Source: Methylococcaceae bacterium NSP1-2 (lineage in GTDB: Bacteria > Pseudomonadota > Gammaproteobacteria > Methylococcales > Methylomonadaceae). From it: a stretch of DNA of 18,147 nucleotides. The stretch lies in assembly GCA_002256685.1 (NCBI GenBank), contig NQJH01000035.1:1-18147 (forward strand), in the 5' to 3' direction. A program made the position numbers and the translations under genes. Of this stretch, positions 6,854 through 14,809 are shown in pieces; position 1 is the stretch's first letter; the number at the start of each line of letters is the position of its first letter. The notes under the pieces were generated by a model. That model was not told the DNA's origin. It did no database searches and saw nothing but the letters and a program-made list of their open reading frames with translations.

Positions 6854-7417
6854 ATGCAGACTTCCCACACTTGGCATCACTTTGATACCGCTGAATCTGT
6901 CGCAACCGCCGTTTGCCAACGTATTATTGATGCAGCACAACAAGCCATAGCCGACCACGGCGCGTTTAAACTGGTGTTAGCAGGTGGTACAACACCTGAA
7001 AAAGTTTATCGCTTATTAGCCGATACTCACGCAGATTGGGCAAACTGGTCTATTTATTACGGTGATGAACGCTGTTTACCTGTTAACCATCCCGATAGAA
7101 ATAGCTTAATGGCTGAACAGGCATTTTTGAATAAAGTTGCCATTCCATTGGAGCAGATTTTTACCATCCCCGCTGAGTTGTCGCCTGAAATAGCTGCTAA
7201 ACAGTATCAGGAAACCATAGCAACAGCCTTACCGTTTGATATGGTGTTATTAGGTATGGGCGAAGACGGGCATACGGCCAGTTTGTTTCCCAACCACCAC
7301 CACAATGAAAATGAATTAGCCCATGCGGTTTATAACTCACCTATACCTGTGGCGACGATAGTGCCTGATCATGCGATTGATATTTATATTGATAGTGCGG
7401 CGGACAAAGCCCTATAA
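6854..7417 (+). CDS. pgl: 6-phosphogluconolactonase, internally shortened
   Basis: SugarP isomerase-type lactonase that hydrolyses 6-phosphogluconolactone made by Zwf. Recognisable parts: LVLAGGTTPEKVYRLL (41-56), YYGDERCLPVNHPDRNS (68-84), and the hallmark LLGMGEDGHTASLFP (about 131-145). The protein is 187 residues, whereas the family is usually about 230-240. After AVYNSP the sequence jumps to PVATIVPDHAIDIYIDSA, which is the family's C-terminal end. The intervening part, with the conserved Arg of the R-V-[ST]-L strand and the V-T-G-..-K segment, is missing. The join lies near 7340-7348, where CCT is repeated, and the frame is kept. Activity is doubtful. The start abuts the zwf stop. Confidence 0.85.
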   Translation: MQTSHTWHHFDTAESVATAVCQRIIDAAQQAIADHGAFKLVLAGGTTPEKVYRLLADTHADWANWSIYYGDERCLPVNHPDRNSLMAEQAFLNKVAIPLEQIFTIPAELSPEIAAKQYQETIATALPFDMVLLGMGEDGHTASLFPNHHHNENELAHAVYNSPIPVATIVPDHAIDIYIDSAADKAL

Positions 7418-7424
7418 AACAACG

Positions 7425-7465
7425 CAGAATACGGGAGAGTTTGTGTCAGGATTCCTCGTATTCTG
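7425..7465. terminator. Inverted repeat between convergent pgl and RRM genes
   Basis: CAGAATACG (7425-7433) and CGTATTCTG (7457-7465) form a 9-bp stem over a 23-nt loop, followed by TTT. It lies just past the pgl stop and 30 nt from the stop of the convergent minus-strand gene, so it could terminate both. The loop is long, so this is tentative. Confidence 0.4.
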
Positions 7466-7494
7466 TTTCACTCAATCTGGATAACCTTTACTTA

Positions 7495-7926
7495 TTACCA
7501 GCCTTTGGTATGAAAAGATTTTTCGCTGGTAATATCAATATCGTCGGAAACAATTTCTTCATGCGGATCCCTGCGTTCACAAATTCGCTTATTTTTAAAA
7601 TTTTTATAATTATTCGCATGGCTATGGTTAATTCTTGGATCATTATGCCAATTTCTGATTTTGTATTCACATACCGCAATATAACTGTCGAGTAACATTT
7701 TTCTATTAAGCTTTTTTATCACCCTTTCGGCAACAGAATCTGGCAACACTTCAACTAAAACATGATTTTGAATAATATTTGTTCGAATATTTTTTTGCGT
7801 CAAAAATAAAATACTTTTTATTTGTCCACTTTTTTTCAACCAGTTGCCTTTTGCCACTGGGTCAATGAAGTTTTTTATATCCCGTTTTTTAGTTTTAGCA
7901 GGAATATTTTTTAAAATAATTATCAT
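7495..7926 (-). CDS. Small RNA-recognition-motif (RRM) protein
   Basis: The ATG at 7926 gives 143 residues. AAGGTG (7938-7933) sits 6 nt upstream and fixes this start over the in-frame GTG at 7935, which lies inside that site. The N-terminal 85 or so residues resemble an RRM fold: an RNP2-like strand IIILKNIPAKT at the start with a helix (KRDIKNFI), then an RNP1-like strand VLVEVLPDSVAERVIKKLN followed by a helix and a final strand (YIAVCEYKIR). The tail is basic then acidic (NKRICERRDPHEEIV). Bacterial RRM proteins bind single-stranded RNA, but no specific role is known for this subtype to my knowledge. It is monocistronic, convergent with zwf-pgl, and strongly AT-biased compared with its neighbours. 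The fold call is from pattern recognition. Confidence 0.65.
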   Translation of the reverse strand: MIIILKNIPAKTKKRDIKNFIDPVAKGNWLKKSGQIKSILFLTQKNIRTNIIQNHVLVEVLPDSVAERVIKKLNRKMLLDSYIAVCEYKIRNWHNDPRINHSHANNYKNFKNKRICERRDPHEEIVSDDIDITSEKSFHTKGW

Positions 7927-7935
7927 CCCGTTCAC

Positions 7936-8258
7936 CTTAAAATATTTTTGTGCGGGTCAATTATAACATCAAGTTTAGTAGGAGAAAGTTGTGCCTATAG
8001 GCTTATCAGGCATTCTGAGCTAGAAAAACGCTTTTTTTTCTTGAACACTTTCACAAGATATAAACTTTGCCGCGCGGTGATGATGACAACACAATCGGCA
8101 TTTTCTCAAGCCATAGCAAAAAATTGCTTTGGTAAACAAGAAAATAGCTTATAGCAATAGCGATTTTAGAAACAGTAAGATTTTGGTTTGAAACAAGAGG
8201 GGGATTAGCACGATTGCTTTACCCATTTTACAATGGCGGGGTGACTTCATATTATGGA
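7936..8258. other. Intergenic stretch without recognised gene
   Basis: About 320 bp between the divergently oriented end of the RRM gene's upstream region and the 3' end of tRNA-His. A 68-codon plus-strand reading frame (7948-8154) exists, but it has no ribosome binding site or recognisable motif and I do not call it. A T-rich run at 8033-8040 is the only compositional oddity. The minus-strand promoter of the RRM gene presumably lies here, but I cannot place it confidently. A short hairpin (CCATT/AATGG) near 8222-8236 is too weak to call as a tRNA terminator. Confidence 0.5.
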
Positions 8259-8335
8259 TGGGGTGAGCGACGGGGCTCGAACCCGCGACAACCGGAATCA
8301 CAATCCGGGACTCTACCAACTGAGCTACGCCCACC
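8259..8335 (-). tRNA. tRNA-His (GTG anticodon)
   Basis: The minus strand reads GGTGGGCG then TAGCTCAGTTGGTAGAG (D arm), CCGGATTGTGATTCCGG (anticodon arm, GTG), CGCGGGTTCGAGCCCCG-type T arm, and CGCTCACC plus an encoded CCA. The acceptor stem pairs fully with one G-U, including the extra G-1 opposite C73 that identifies tRNA-His. It is a single gene with no other tRNA nearby. Confidence 0.96.
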
Positions 8336-8392
8336 ACAATATGCAAATATTTATTGTTAAAACAAAACAAGTATCAGCCAAAACACCCGCCC

Positions 8393-8420
8393 ATTATAGA
8401 ATACCTAGTTAATATGTCAA
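8393..8420 (-). promoter_or_regulatory. Sigma-70 promoter of tRNA-His
   Basis: On the minus strand TTGACA (8420-8415) and TATAAT (8398-8393) are both perfect consensus hexamers, 16 bp apart. A G/C-rich discriminator (GGGCGGG) follows, as in stringently controlled stable-RNA promoters. The predicted start is about 50 nt upstream of the mature tRNA end, so a 5' leader would be trimmed by RNase P. Confidence 0.8.
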
Positions 8421-8465
8421 TAAAAAGAATGCCGGCTGATGCTCATCCTATTCTCAAACGCGAGA

Positions 8466-9803
8466 CTATTTTTTCTGAAACAATGCCATTGATTCAACAT
8501 GTGCGGTTTGTGGGAACATATCCATCACGCCGGCTTTAACCAATGTGTAACCTAATTCATTGACCAAAATCCCCGCATCACGCGCTAACGTAGACGGATT
8601 ACAAGACACATAAACAATTTGCTCAGGTTGCCATTTTTTAAAATATTGCAACACTTCAGATGCACCTGCTCTGGATGGATCGAGCATAATTTTATTGTAT
8701 TTACGATTTGCCCATGGCTCATTGCTAATGTCTTTGCTTAAATCTGCCGCATAATATTCCACGTTAGTGATGCCATTGTGACGGGCGTTTTCTTTAGCAT
8801 GATTAATCAGCGGCGCATCGCCTTCGACACCCACTACACTGCCCGCATACTTCGCCATTGGCAGGGTAAAATTACCTAAACCACAAAATAAATCCAACAC
8901 GCTGTCGTTTTCGTTTAAATTCATTATCTCCAACACGCGATTAATCATTTGCCGATTAATTTCATAATTCACTTGCGTGAACATCGCAGGTCTAAATTTA
9001 AACTCAATACCGTGGTCGGGTAGTGCGTAAGTCGGTATTACTTCGGCTTCACCGTCCAGCGGCACAATGGTATCAGGGCCTTTCGATTGCAAACATAGCG
9101 TTAGCGGGTGTTCGCGCTCAAAGGCTTTCATGATGTCCATATCTTCAGCAGTCGGCGGCTCTAACACGCGTATCGATAACACGCATTGTTCATCACCAAT
9201 AGCGACTTCAATTTGCGGAATTTTATCGCGAATACTTAATTGACCAATCATTTCGCCCAATGCTATCAAGCGCGTACCAACAATCGGGTGCATCACAATA
9301 CAGCTATCAATCTCCGCTAAATACGGATGACGACGTTCTCTAAAACCCACTAATACGCGATTATTTTTCTTAGCGACATATTTAACGCCCATCCGCGCTT
9401 TACGACGGTAACCCCAATGTTCACCCGTTAAAGGCTGCCATAATTCGGGTACATCGACTTTACCGATACGTTTAAATTGGTCAATCAACAAGTCTTGTTT
9501 AATGCGAATTTGTGCCGTTGATTCAACATGCTGAAAACTACAGCCGCCACACACACCATAATGTGGACATAACGCATCGACGCGATCTTCAGCGCGGCTG
9601 TATAGCTTAACCACCCTACCCTCCGCATAATCTTTGCGGCTTTCGGTATAAATAAAATCGACTTCTTCGGTCGGTAAAGCTTCATCTATAAAAATAACTT
9701 TACCATCGACATGCGCTACGCCGCGTCCATCATGGGTTAAGGATTCAATAGTGACTTTAACAGGGGTTTCGGGTAAGGGTTTTTTTCGTGATCTGCGTGC
9801 CAT
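8466..9803 (-). CDS. rlmD: 23S rRNA (uracil-5-)-methyltransferase RlmD
   Basis: A 445-residue RumA-type enzyme that methylates a conserved uridine (U1939 in E. coli numbering) of 23S rRNA using SAM. There is a basic N-terminus, then a TRAM domain (about 12-70). The [4Fe-4S] ligands are C79, C85 and C88 in CPHYGVCGGCSFQ plus C168. The methyltransferase core has FTQVN (275-279) and LDLFCGLGNFTLPMA (303-317), DPSRAG (375-380), the nucleophile C401 in VSCNPSTLARD, and the base E437 in HVES. All catalytic residues are present and length is normal for the family. It is transcribed divergently from argS across a 221-bp gap in which I could not place a convincing promoter. Confidence 0.94.
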   Translation of the reverse strand: MARRSRKKPLPETPVKVTIESLTHDGRGVAHVDGKVIFIDEALPTEEVDFIYTESRKDYAEGRVVKLYSRAEDRVDALCPHYGVCGGCSFQHVESTAQIRIKQDLLIDQFKRIGKVDVPELWQPLTGEHWGYRRKARMGVKYVAKKNNRVLVGFRERRHPYLAEIDSCIVMHPIVGTRLIALGEMIGQLSIRDKIPQIEVAIGDEQCVLSIRVLEPPTAEDMDIMKAFEREHPLTLCLQSKGPDTIVPLDGEAEVIPTYALPDHGIEFKFRPAMFTQVNYEINRQMINRVLEIMNLNENDSVLDLFCGLGNFTLPMAKYAGSVVGVEGDAPLINHAKENARHNGITNVEYYAADLSKDISNEPWANRKYNKIMLDPSRAGASEVLQYFKKWQPEQIVYVSCNPSTLARDAGILVNELGYTLVKAGVMDMFPQTAHVESMALFQKK

Positions 9804-10024
9804 GCTGTGTTTGTTTCCAGTAAAGAGAGTAATGCCATTCGTTTATGCAGCGAATGACGAAGCAGTTATTATATCGTTTCTGTGTCGTGCTACGTCAAAA
9901 TTGCTATAGACCGCCAACAAAACCAGTCGATATTGAGCGAGTGTGTTGATTGAATGGATAAAAGCCAATATTTCAGCGATAATGCAGGTCATTTAATTGA
10001 TTTTTCAACTGACACAGTGTAGCA

Positions 10025-11785
10025 ATGAAACAAACGATAGAGGCTCTTATTCTGCAAGCCGTGGAAACGCTAAAAACCAGCGGCGTTCTCGATATAAACA
10101 CCTTGCCATCGGTAACGATTGAACGCTGCCGCGATGCGCAACACGGTGATTTTGCCACTAATTTGGCACTCCTATTAGCAAAACCCGCTAAAACCAATCC
10201 ACGACAACTGGCTGAAAAAATACTTGCCGCGTTACCTGCTCATGAAGCCGTCACTAAAGTTGAAATCGCAGGACCGGGGTTTATTAATTTTTTCATTAAC
10301 CCTAATAGGCAATATGCCATTATTCCAACTATTCATGAGCTAGGTCGTGATTTTGGTTTAAGCACGGTGGGCGAGGGTAAAAAAGTGCAGGTCGAATTTG
10401 TATCGGCTAATCCCACCGGTCCTCTGCATGTCGGACACGGACGCGGTGCGGCGTATGGTTCAGTGGTCGCCGATTTATTGCAAGCGGTCGGCTTTGAAGT
10501 GCATCGTGAATATTATGTCAATGATGCAGGTCGGCAAATGGATATTCTTGCCACCAGTATTTGGTTGCGTTATTTAGAAGAATGCGGCGAAGTGTTAGTG
10601 TTTCCGAGTAATGGTTATCGCGGCGATTATGTGCGTGAAATCGCGTGGAAAATTCATAAAGCCTCCGCTAATCAATACCACCAGCCGATTGCTGCTGTGC
10701 TAGAAAACATACCCGCCGACGAACCTCAAGGCGGTGATAAAGATGTGTACATTGACGCACTGATTGAACGGGCAAAAACCTTGCTGGGTTTGGAAAACTA
10801 CCGCGAAGTGTTTCAAGTCGGTTTACAAGATATTTTACAAGATATTAAAGTCGATTTAAGCGAGTTTGGTGTCGATTATCAGCACTGGTTTTCTGAACAA
10901 CAACTGATGGATGATGGTTCAGTAGAAAAAGCCTTGAATCGCTTGCGTGAAACCGATTATTTATATGAACAAGACGGCGCGACGTGGTTTGCATCCAGCC
11001 GATTGGGTGATGAAAAAGACCGTGTTGTCGTGCGTGAAAACGGACAATACACTTATTTTGCCTCTGATATTGCCTATCATCACCACAAATTAGAACGCGG
11101 TTTCGATCAAATTATTGATATTTGGGGCGCGGATCATCACGGTTATATTCCCCGCGTCAGAGCCGCTATGCGTGCCTTAGGTGCGGACGATTCCAAGTTG
11201 ACTGTATTGTTAGTGCAGTTTGCGATTTTGTATCGTGGCGAAGAAAAAGTGTCAATGTCCACCCGTTCAGGCGATTTTGTCACCTTAAGACAATTGCGTA
11301 ACGAAGTCGGTAAAGATGCGGCGCGGTTCTTTTATGCGATGCGTCGTTCTGAACAACACATGGATTTTGATTTAAAACTCGCTACTTCAAAAACCAATGA
11401 AAATCCCGTATTTTATGTGCAGTACGCTCATGCCAGAGTCTGTAGCGTATTACGCCAGTTGGATGAAAAAGGCTGGCAACGGAATTTACCGTTAGGCATG
11501 GATAATTTAACGCTGTTAAGCACGGAACATGAAACTGCGCTATTAGGCACCTTAGCGCGTTACCCAGAAGTAGTAGAGAAAGCCGCGTTACAATACGAAC
11601 CCCACCAACTCATTCTCTATTTGCGTGATTTGGCACACGAATTCCATACCTATTACAACGCCCATCAGTTTCTGGTTGACGACGCACCTTTGCGTGATGC
11701 ACGCTTAAATTTAGTCTGTGCTGTCAAACAAGTGTTAGCAAACGGTTTGGGTTTATTGGCTATTAACACCCCTGAAACTATGTGA
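10025..11785 (+). CDS. argS: Arginyl-tRNA synthetase
   Basis: A 586-residue class Ia synthetase that charges tRNA-Arg in the cytoplasm. The N-terminal Add-1 domain occupies about 1-110, including HGDFATNLA (40-48) and GPGFINFF (83-90). The HIGH motif appears as ANPTGPLHVGHGRGA (128-142). GADHHGYIPR (368-377) belongs to the catalytic core. The KMSKS equivalent is KVSMSTR (408-414); loss of the canonical second Lys is usual for ArgRS. The C-terminal DALR anticodon-binding domain starts near 465 and ends in the expected terminal Met. It is the first gene of a plus-strand run; the next gene starts 1 nt after its stop. Confidence 0.96.
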   Translation: MKQTIEALILQAVETLKTSGVLDINTLPSVTIERCRDAQHGDFATNLALLLAKPAKTNPRQLAEKILAALPAHEAVTKVEIAGPGFINFFINPNRQYAIIPTIHELGRDFGLSTVGEGKKVQVEFVSANPTGPLHVGHGRGAAYGSVVADLLQAVGFEVHREYYVNDAGRQMDILATSIWLRYLEECGEVLVFPSNGYRGDYVREIAWKIHKASANQYHQPIAAVLENIPADEPQGGDKDVYIDALIERAKTLLGLENYREVFQVGLQDILQDIKVDLSEFGVDYQHWFSEQQLMDDGSVEKALNRLRETDYLYEQDGATWFASSRLGDEKDRVVVRENGQYTYFASDIAYHHHKLERGFDQIIDIWGADHHGYIPRVRAAMRALGADDSKLTVLLVQFAILYRGEEKVSMSTRSGDFVTLRQLRNEVGKDAARFFYAMRRSEQHMDFDLKLATSKTNENPVFYVQYAHARVCSVLRQLDEKGWQRNLPLGMDNLTLLSTEHETALLGTLARYPEVVEKAALQYEPHQLILYLRDLAHEFHTYYNAHQFLVDDAPLRDARLNLVCAVKQVLANGLGLLAINTPETM

Positions 11786-11786
11786 T

Positions 11787-12389
11787 ATGGCAAAAGATTA
11801 TAAACACAGAATAAGCGGTAAAAACACGCTACATCGACACGATTTCGATCCTGTAAAGAATTTGAGCGTGTGGAAGTGGATGCTAATTACCGCGTCGGCT
11901 ATTTCAGCAGTGGTTCTGGTGGTTTATTTTAGCGGCGTAGGACTGAAAGACGATGCGCCTAAACAGATTGTACAATCGATAACCAAGCCCGTTGAGCCTG
12001 AAAAAAACACTGAGCCTGAAAAGATAAAAAAGCCAGTAGAACCCAAACCCACGCAATTTGATTTTTATACCATCTTGCCTGAAAAAGAAGTGGTTGTTCC
12101 GGAATATGAAATTAAAACGCGTACTCGTGAAGAACGGGTCGGTATTGCTAAAACAACCCAATATGTTATGCAGGCGGGTTCTTACAATGCGCGTAAAGAA
12201 GCCGAACAAATGCAGGCTAAACTGAGTTCAATGGGTATTGAAGCAAAAATACAAACCGCAAAAGTGGATAACACCATACGGTATCGCGTCAAAATGGGTC
12301 CTTTTGCTCAGATAGCGAGCGTTAATACCATTAATGCGCGACTAAAACAAAGCGGCATTGATGTCATTGTTACCGAAACCGACAAGTAA
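11787..12389 (+). CDS. SPOR-domain membrane protein, FtsN-like
   Basis: A 200-residue bitopic inner-membrane protein: a short basic cytoplasmic tail (1-29), one membrane helix (about 30-49), a Lys/Glu/Pro-rich periplasmic linker (55-90, repeated PEK/KPVEP units), a FDFYTILPEKEVVVPE motif (91-106), and a C-terminal SPOR domain (about 124-198; YVMQAGSYNARKEAEQM, then YRVKMGPF). SPOR domains bind denuded septal peptidoglycan, so a cell-division role is likely. This protein type directly after argS is a common gammaproteobacterial arrangement. It lies 1 nt after the argS stop and is therefore in the same operon. It is shorter than E. coli FtsN and I cannot show that it is its functional equivalent. 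Confidence 0.88.
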   Translation: MAKDYKHRISGKNTLHRHDFDPVKNLSVWKWMLITASAISAVVLVVYFSGVGLKDDAPKQIVQSITKPVEPEKNTEPEKIKKPVEPKPTQFDFYTILPEKEVVVPEYEIKTRTREERVGIAKTTQYVMQAGSYNARKEAEQMQAKLSSMGIEAKIQTAKVDNTIRYRVKMGPFAQIASVNTINARLKQSGIDVIVTETDK

Positions 12390-12412
12390 AGTGTTTACTA
12401 TGCTATTAAGCC

Positions 12413-12432
12413 GGTAGGACGCACGTCCTACC
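12413..12432. repeat. Small REP-like hairpin GGTAGGACG/CGTCCTACC
   Basis: A 9-bp perfect stem (12413-12421 with 12424-12432) over a CA centre, in the 97-bp gap between the SPOR gene and lptM. Short palindromes of this kind are often dispersed through genomes as REP elements. There is no U-run, so it is a weak terminator at best; it may mark the boundary between two transcripts. Confidence 0.6.
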
Positions 12433-12486
12433 CAATTTAATCACTCACGGACAAAAAACCTTGCCCGCCTTGATTTACCTATTACT

Positions 12487-12684
12487 ATGAAAAACTACTC
12501 ACTATTTTTGTTATTACTGACCGCTTTAACGGGCTGTGGACAAGTTGGACCGCTGTATTTGCCAGGTACCCCTCCACCTATTCATGTAGAACCAGAGCCA
12601 AAACCAGAAGCAAAAAAACCAGCACCAGAACCAGAACAAAAAACACCTTCTGAAACCCCATCTGAACCTGAAAAAACCAAATAA
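12487..12684 (+). CDS. lptM: LptM-type small lipoprotein (YifL family)
   Basis: A 65-residue lipoprotein. The signal peptide is MKNYSLFLLLLTALTG with lipobox LTGC, so C17 is the lipidated residue. The mature start CGQVGPLYLP is the hallmark of LptM (YifL), which in E. coli associates with the LptD-LptE lipopolysaccharide translocon of the outer membrane and aids its maturation. The tail is a Pro/Glu/Lys-rich low-complexity region. It lies 2 nt before lysA, the neighbour often seen with this lipoprotein. No strong ribosome binding site is visible. Confidence 0.87.
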   Translation: MKNYSLFLLLLTALTGCGQVGPLYLPGTPPPIHVEPEPKPEAKKPAPEPEQKTPSETPSEPEKTK

Positions 12685-12686
12685 TT

Positions 12687-13934
12687 ATGGATTATTTTAA
12701 TTATCGAAACGCTGAACTGTTTGCCGAAGAAGTAGCGATAGCCGACATCATTTATAAATACGGCAGCCCCTGTTATATCTATTCCAGAGCCACACTAGAA
12801 AGACATTGGCGCGCTTTTGATTCAGCGTTTGGCGAGCAAGCGCACTTAATTTGTTACGCCGTCAAAGCCAATTCCAATATTGGCTTGCTGAATGTGTTAG
12901 CACGATTAGGCTCAGGTTTCGATATAGTCTCATTAGGTGAACTGCAACGTGTGCTTGCCGCAGGTGGTGATGCGAAAAAAATCGTTTTTTCAGGCGTAGG
13001 TAAACGCGAAGATGAAATTTTAGCCGCATTAAAAATTGGTATTGCGTGTTTTAATATTGAAGTCAGTGATGAACTCGACCGTATTAACTCACTTGCCGAA
13101 CAATTAGGCGTAGTCGCGCCGGTATCATTTCGTGTTAATCCAGATGTAGATGCTAAAACCCACCCCTATATATCCACTGGCTTAAAAGAAAATAAATTCG
13201 GTATCGATATTGAGTTAGCCGTGACTGAATACCGCCGCGCCGCTGCCCTATCGCATATTAAAGTAATTGGTATCGATTGTCATATCGGCTCACAATTGAC
13301 TGAAACCCGCCCATTTTTAGACGCGCTGGATAAAATTTTAGCCTTAGTTGCAACCCTGAAAGCCGAAGGTATTGAATTACAGCACTTAGATTTAGGCGGT
13401 GGTTTAGGTATTTGTTATAAAGATGAACAACCGCCCGAACCTGCGGAGTATATTCAAGCCGTATTAGCTAAACTTGGGCAAAATGATTTTAAAATTCTAT
13501 TAGAACCCGGTCGTGCCATTGTTGGAAATGCGGGTATTTTAGTGACGCAAGTGGAATACCTAAAACCCACCGCGCATAAAAATTTTGCTATTGTCGATGC
13601 GGCAATGAATGATCTCATGCGCCCTGCTTTATACAGTGCGTGGCAAGCCATTATTCCCGTCAATCAACACAGCACCGCCACTGCCCAACATTGGGATATA
13701 GTCGGTCCTGTGTGTGAAACGGGTGATTTTTTGGGTAAAGACCGCGTACTACAACTCAACCAAGGCGATTTACTAGCGATACGCTCCGCAGGTGCTTATG
13801 GGTTTAGCATGAGTTCTAATTATAATTCCAGACCGCGTGCTGCTGAAGTCATGGTTGACGGCTCACAGGTGCATTTAATTCGAGCCAGAGAAACCATCAC
13901 ACAGCTGTGGGCAGGTGAACATTTGTTACCGTAA
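12687..13934 (+). CDS. lysA: Diaminopimelate decarboxylase
   Basis: A 415-residue PLP enzyme that converts meso-diaminopimelate to lysine, the last step of lysine synthesis. The PLP-binding Lys is K60 in CYAVKANSN. The alanine-racemase-like barrel carries HIGSQ (199-203), GGGLGI (237-242) and EPGRAIVGNAG (273-283). C343 and E344 in PVCETGDFLG and Y371 in GAYGFSMSSNYNSRPR complete the active site formed across the dimer. All are present and length is normal. It sits 2 nt after lptM. Where many relatives have dapF next, here a YaiL-family gene follows after 12 nt. No lysine riboswitch is visible upstream. Confidence 0.96.
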   Translation: MDYFNYRNAELFAEEVAIADIIYKYGSPCYIYSRATLERHWRAFDSAFGEQAHLICYAVKANSNIGLLNVLARLGSGFDIVSLGELQRVLAAGGDAKKIVFSGVGKREDEILAALKIGIACFNIEVSDELDRINSLAEQLGVVAPVSFRVNPDVDAKTHPYISTGLKENKFGIDIELAVTEYRRAAALSHIKVIGIDCHIGSQLTETRPFLDALDKILALVATLKAEGIELQHLDLGGGLGICYKDEQPPEPAEYIQAVLAKLGQNDFKILLEPGRAIVGNAGILVTQVEYLKPTAHKNFAIVDAAMNDLMRPALYSAWQAIIPVNQHSTATAQHWDIVGPVCETGDFLGKDRVLQLNQGDLLAIRSAGAYGFSMSSNYNSRPRAAEVMVDGSQVHLIRARETITQLWAGEHLLP

Positions 13935-13946
13935 GGAGCATAGTCG

Positions 13947-14501
13947 ATGAGCAAGCAAAAATTATCATTACAAGAGCAACTATTAAAATCGGGTTTAGTG
14001 AGTTCCGCGCAAGCGAAAAGTGCTAAATCCAATAAACATAAACAAGAACAACTGCAACGTAAAAACAACGTCGTGGTGGAAGATGAAGCCAAAGAATTAG
14101 CGCAAAAAGCCCGCGCTGAACAATTGGCAAGAGATATTGAACTCAATCAACAACGCCAGCAACAAGAACACAAAAAACAGCTACTTGCTCAAATTAAGCA
14201 ATTGATTGAGCAAAATAAACTGCTCAGAGATGAAGACGGTGTCGCCTATCGTTTTAATGACGATAACAAAGTAAAAACTCTGTATGTCTCAGAAACCATG
14301 CGGGCGCAACTGATTAACGGACAACTGGCTATCGTCAAATTAGGCAAAAGCTACGAAGTTGTCACCGCAGAAGTCGCCAAAAAAATCAGCGAACGTAATG
14401 CGGACAGTGTACTCGTACATAATGAAGCGGTGACAACGTCTGTTGAACAGTCAGATGACCCTTATGCGGGCTATGCTGTACCCGATGATTTAATGTGGTA
14501 A
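13947..14501 (+). CDS. yaiL: DUF2058 (YaiL-family) protein
   Basis: A 184-residue cytoplasmic protein closely resembling E. coli YaiL. It has the N-terminal LSLQEQLLKSGLVSSAQAK, a long charged Lys/Gln/Glu coiled-coil region (about 28-90), a globular part with AQLINGQLAIVKLG (116-129), and the terminal DDPYAGYAVPDDLMW motif. Its molecular function is not established to my knowledge. A good ribosome binding site (AAGGAG, 13931-13936) precedes the ATG. It follows lysA by 12 nt and precedes the next gene by 4 nt, so it belongs to the same run. Confidence 0.9.
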   Translation: MSKQKLSLQEQLLKSGLVSSAQAKSAKSNKHKQEQLQRKNNVVVEDEAKELAQKARAEQLARDIELNQQRQQQEHKKQLLAQIKQLIEQNKLLRDEDGVAYRFNDDNKVKTLYVSETMRAQLINGQLAIVKLGKSYEVVTAEVAKKISERNADSVLVHNEAVTTSVEQSDDPYAGYAVPDDLMW

Positions 14502-14505
14502 CCCG

Positions 14506-14790
14506 ATGCCTTACGATATAACACTCTGTTGTGGACAGGATTGTCCGTTACAAGACACTTGCTTACGATGTACCGCTGTCATCGTAGGCAGACAGGATTT
14601 TTTTACTCGCTTACCTTATGATTTTGGCGCGAATCAGTGTAGCTATTATTGGGATGACCGACCGAGTGAGGAAAAAATCCGCCCAGTGGCTTATCAACTT
14701 TGGCAAAACAGTGGTTGCCAAGAGGGTAATGCGTTAACGCATTGGTTAGATGCGCGAAAACAACTGATTGATAAGTTGAGAAATTCGTAA
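14506..14790 (+). CDS. Small Cys-rich protein with DUF2934-like C-terminus
   Basis: A 94-residue protein. The N-terminal half has cysteines at 8, 9, 13, 19, 22 and 45 (CCGQDCPLQDTCLRC then NQCSYYW), a pattern suited to binding zinc or an Fe-S cluster, though the ligand cannot be told from sequence. The C-terminal part (IRPVAYQLWQNSGCQEG and then ALTHWLDARKQL) resembles the DUF2934 motif, in which an A-x-x-L-W segment precedes a short helix ending in W. Its function is unknown. It starts 4 nt after the YaiL-family gene and closes the plus-strand run before a convergent GGDEF-EAL gene. Confidence 0.7.
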   Translation: MPYDITLCCGQDCPLQDTCLRCTAVIVGRQDFFTRLPYDFGANQCSYYWDDRPSEEKIRPVAYQLWQNSGCQEGNALTHWLDARKQLIDKLRNS

Positions 14791-14809
14791 AAGCTTTGCA
14801 GCACTGCCC

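Noticed and set aside
7441..7695. Plus-strand 84-codon reading frame
   Set aside because: It is antisense to the RRM gene, which has a proper ribosome binding site and fold-like sequence.
7927..7935. GTG at 7935 as the start of the RRM gene
   Set aside because: The GTG is part of the AAGGTG ribosome binding site; the ATG at 7926 has ideal spacing.
7948..8154. A 68-codon plus-strand reading frame
   Set aside because: No ribosome binding site, no recognisable domain and low-complexity content; it looks like chance in an AT-rich gap.
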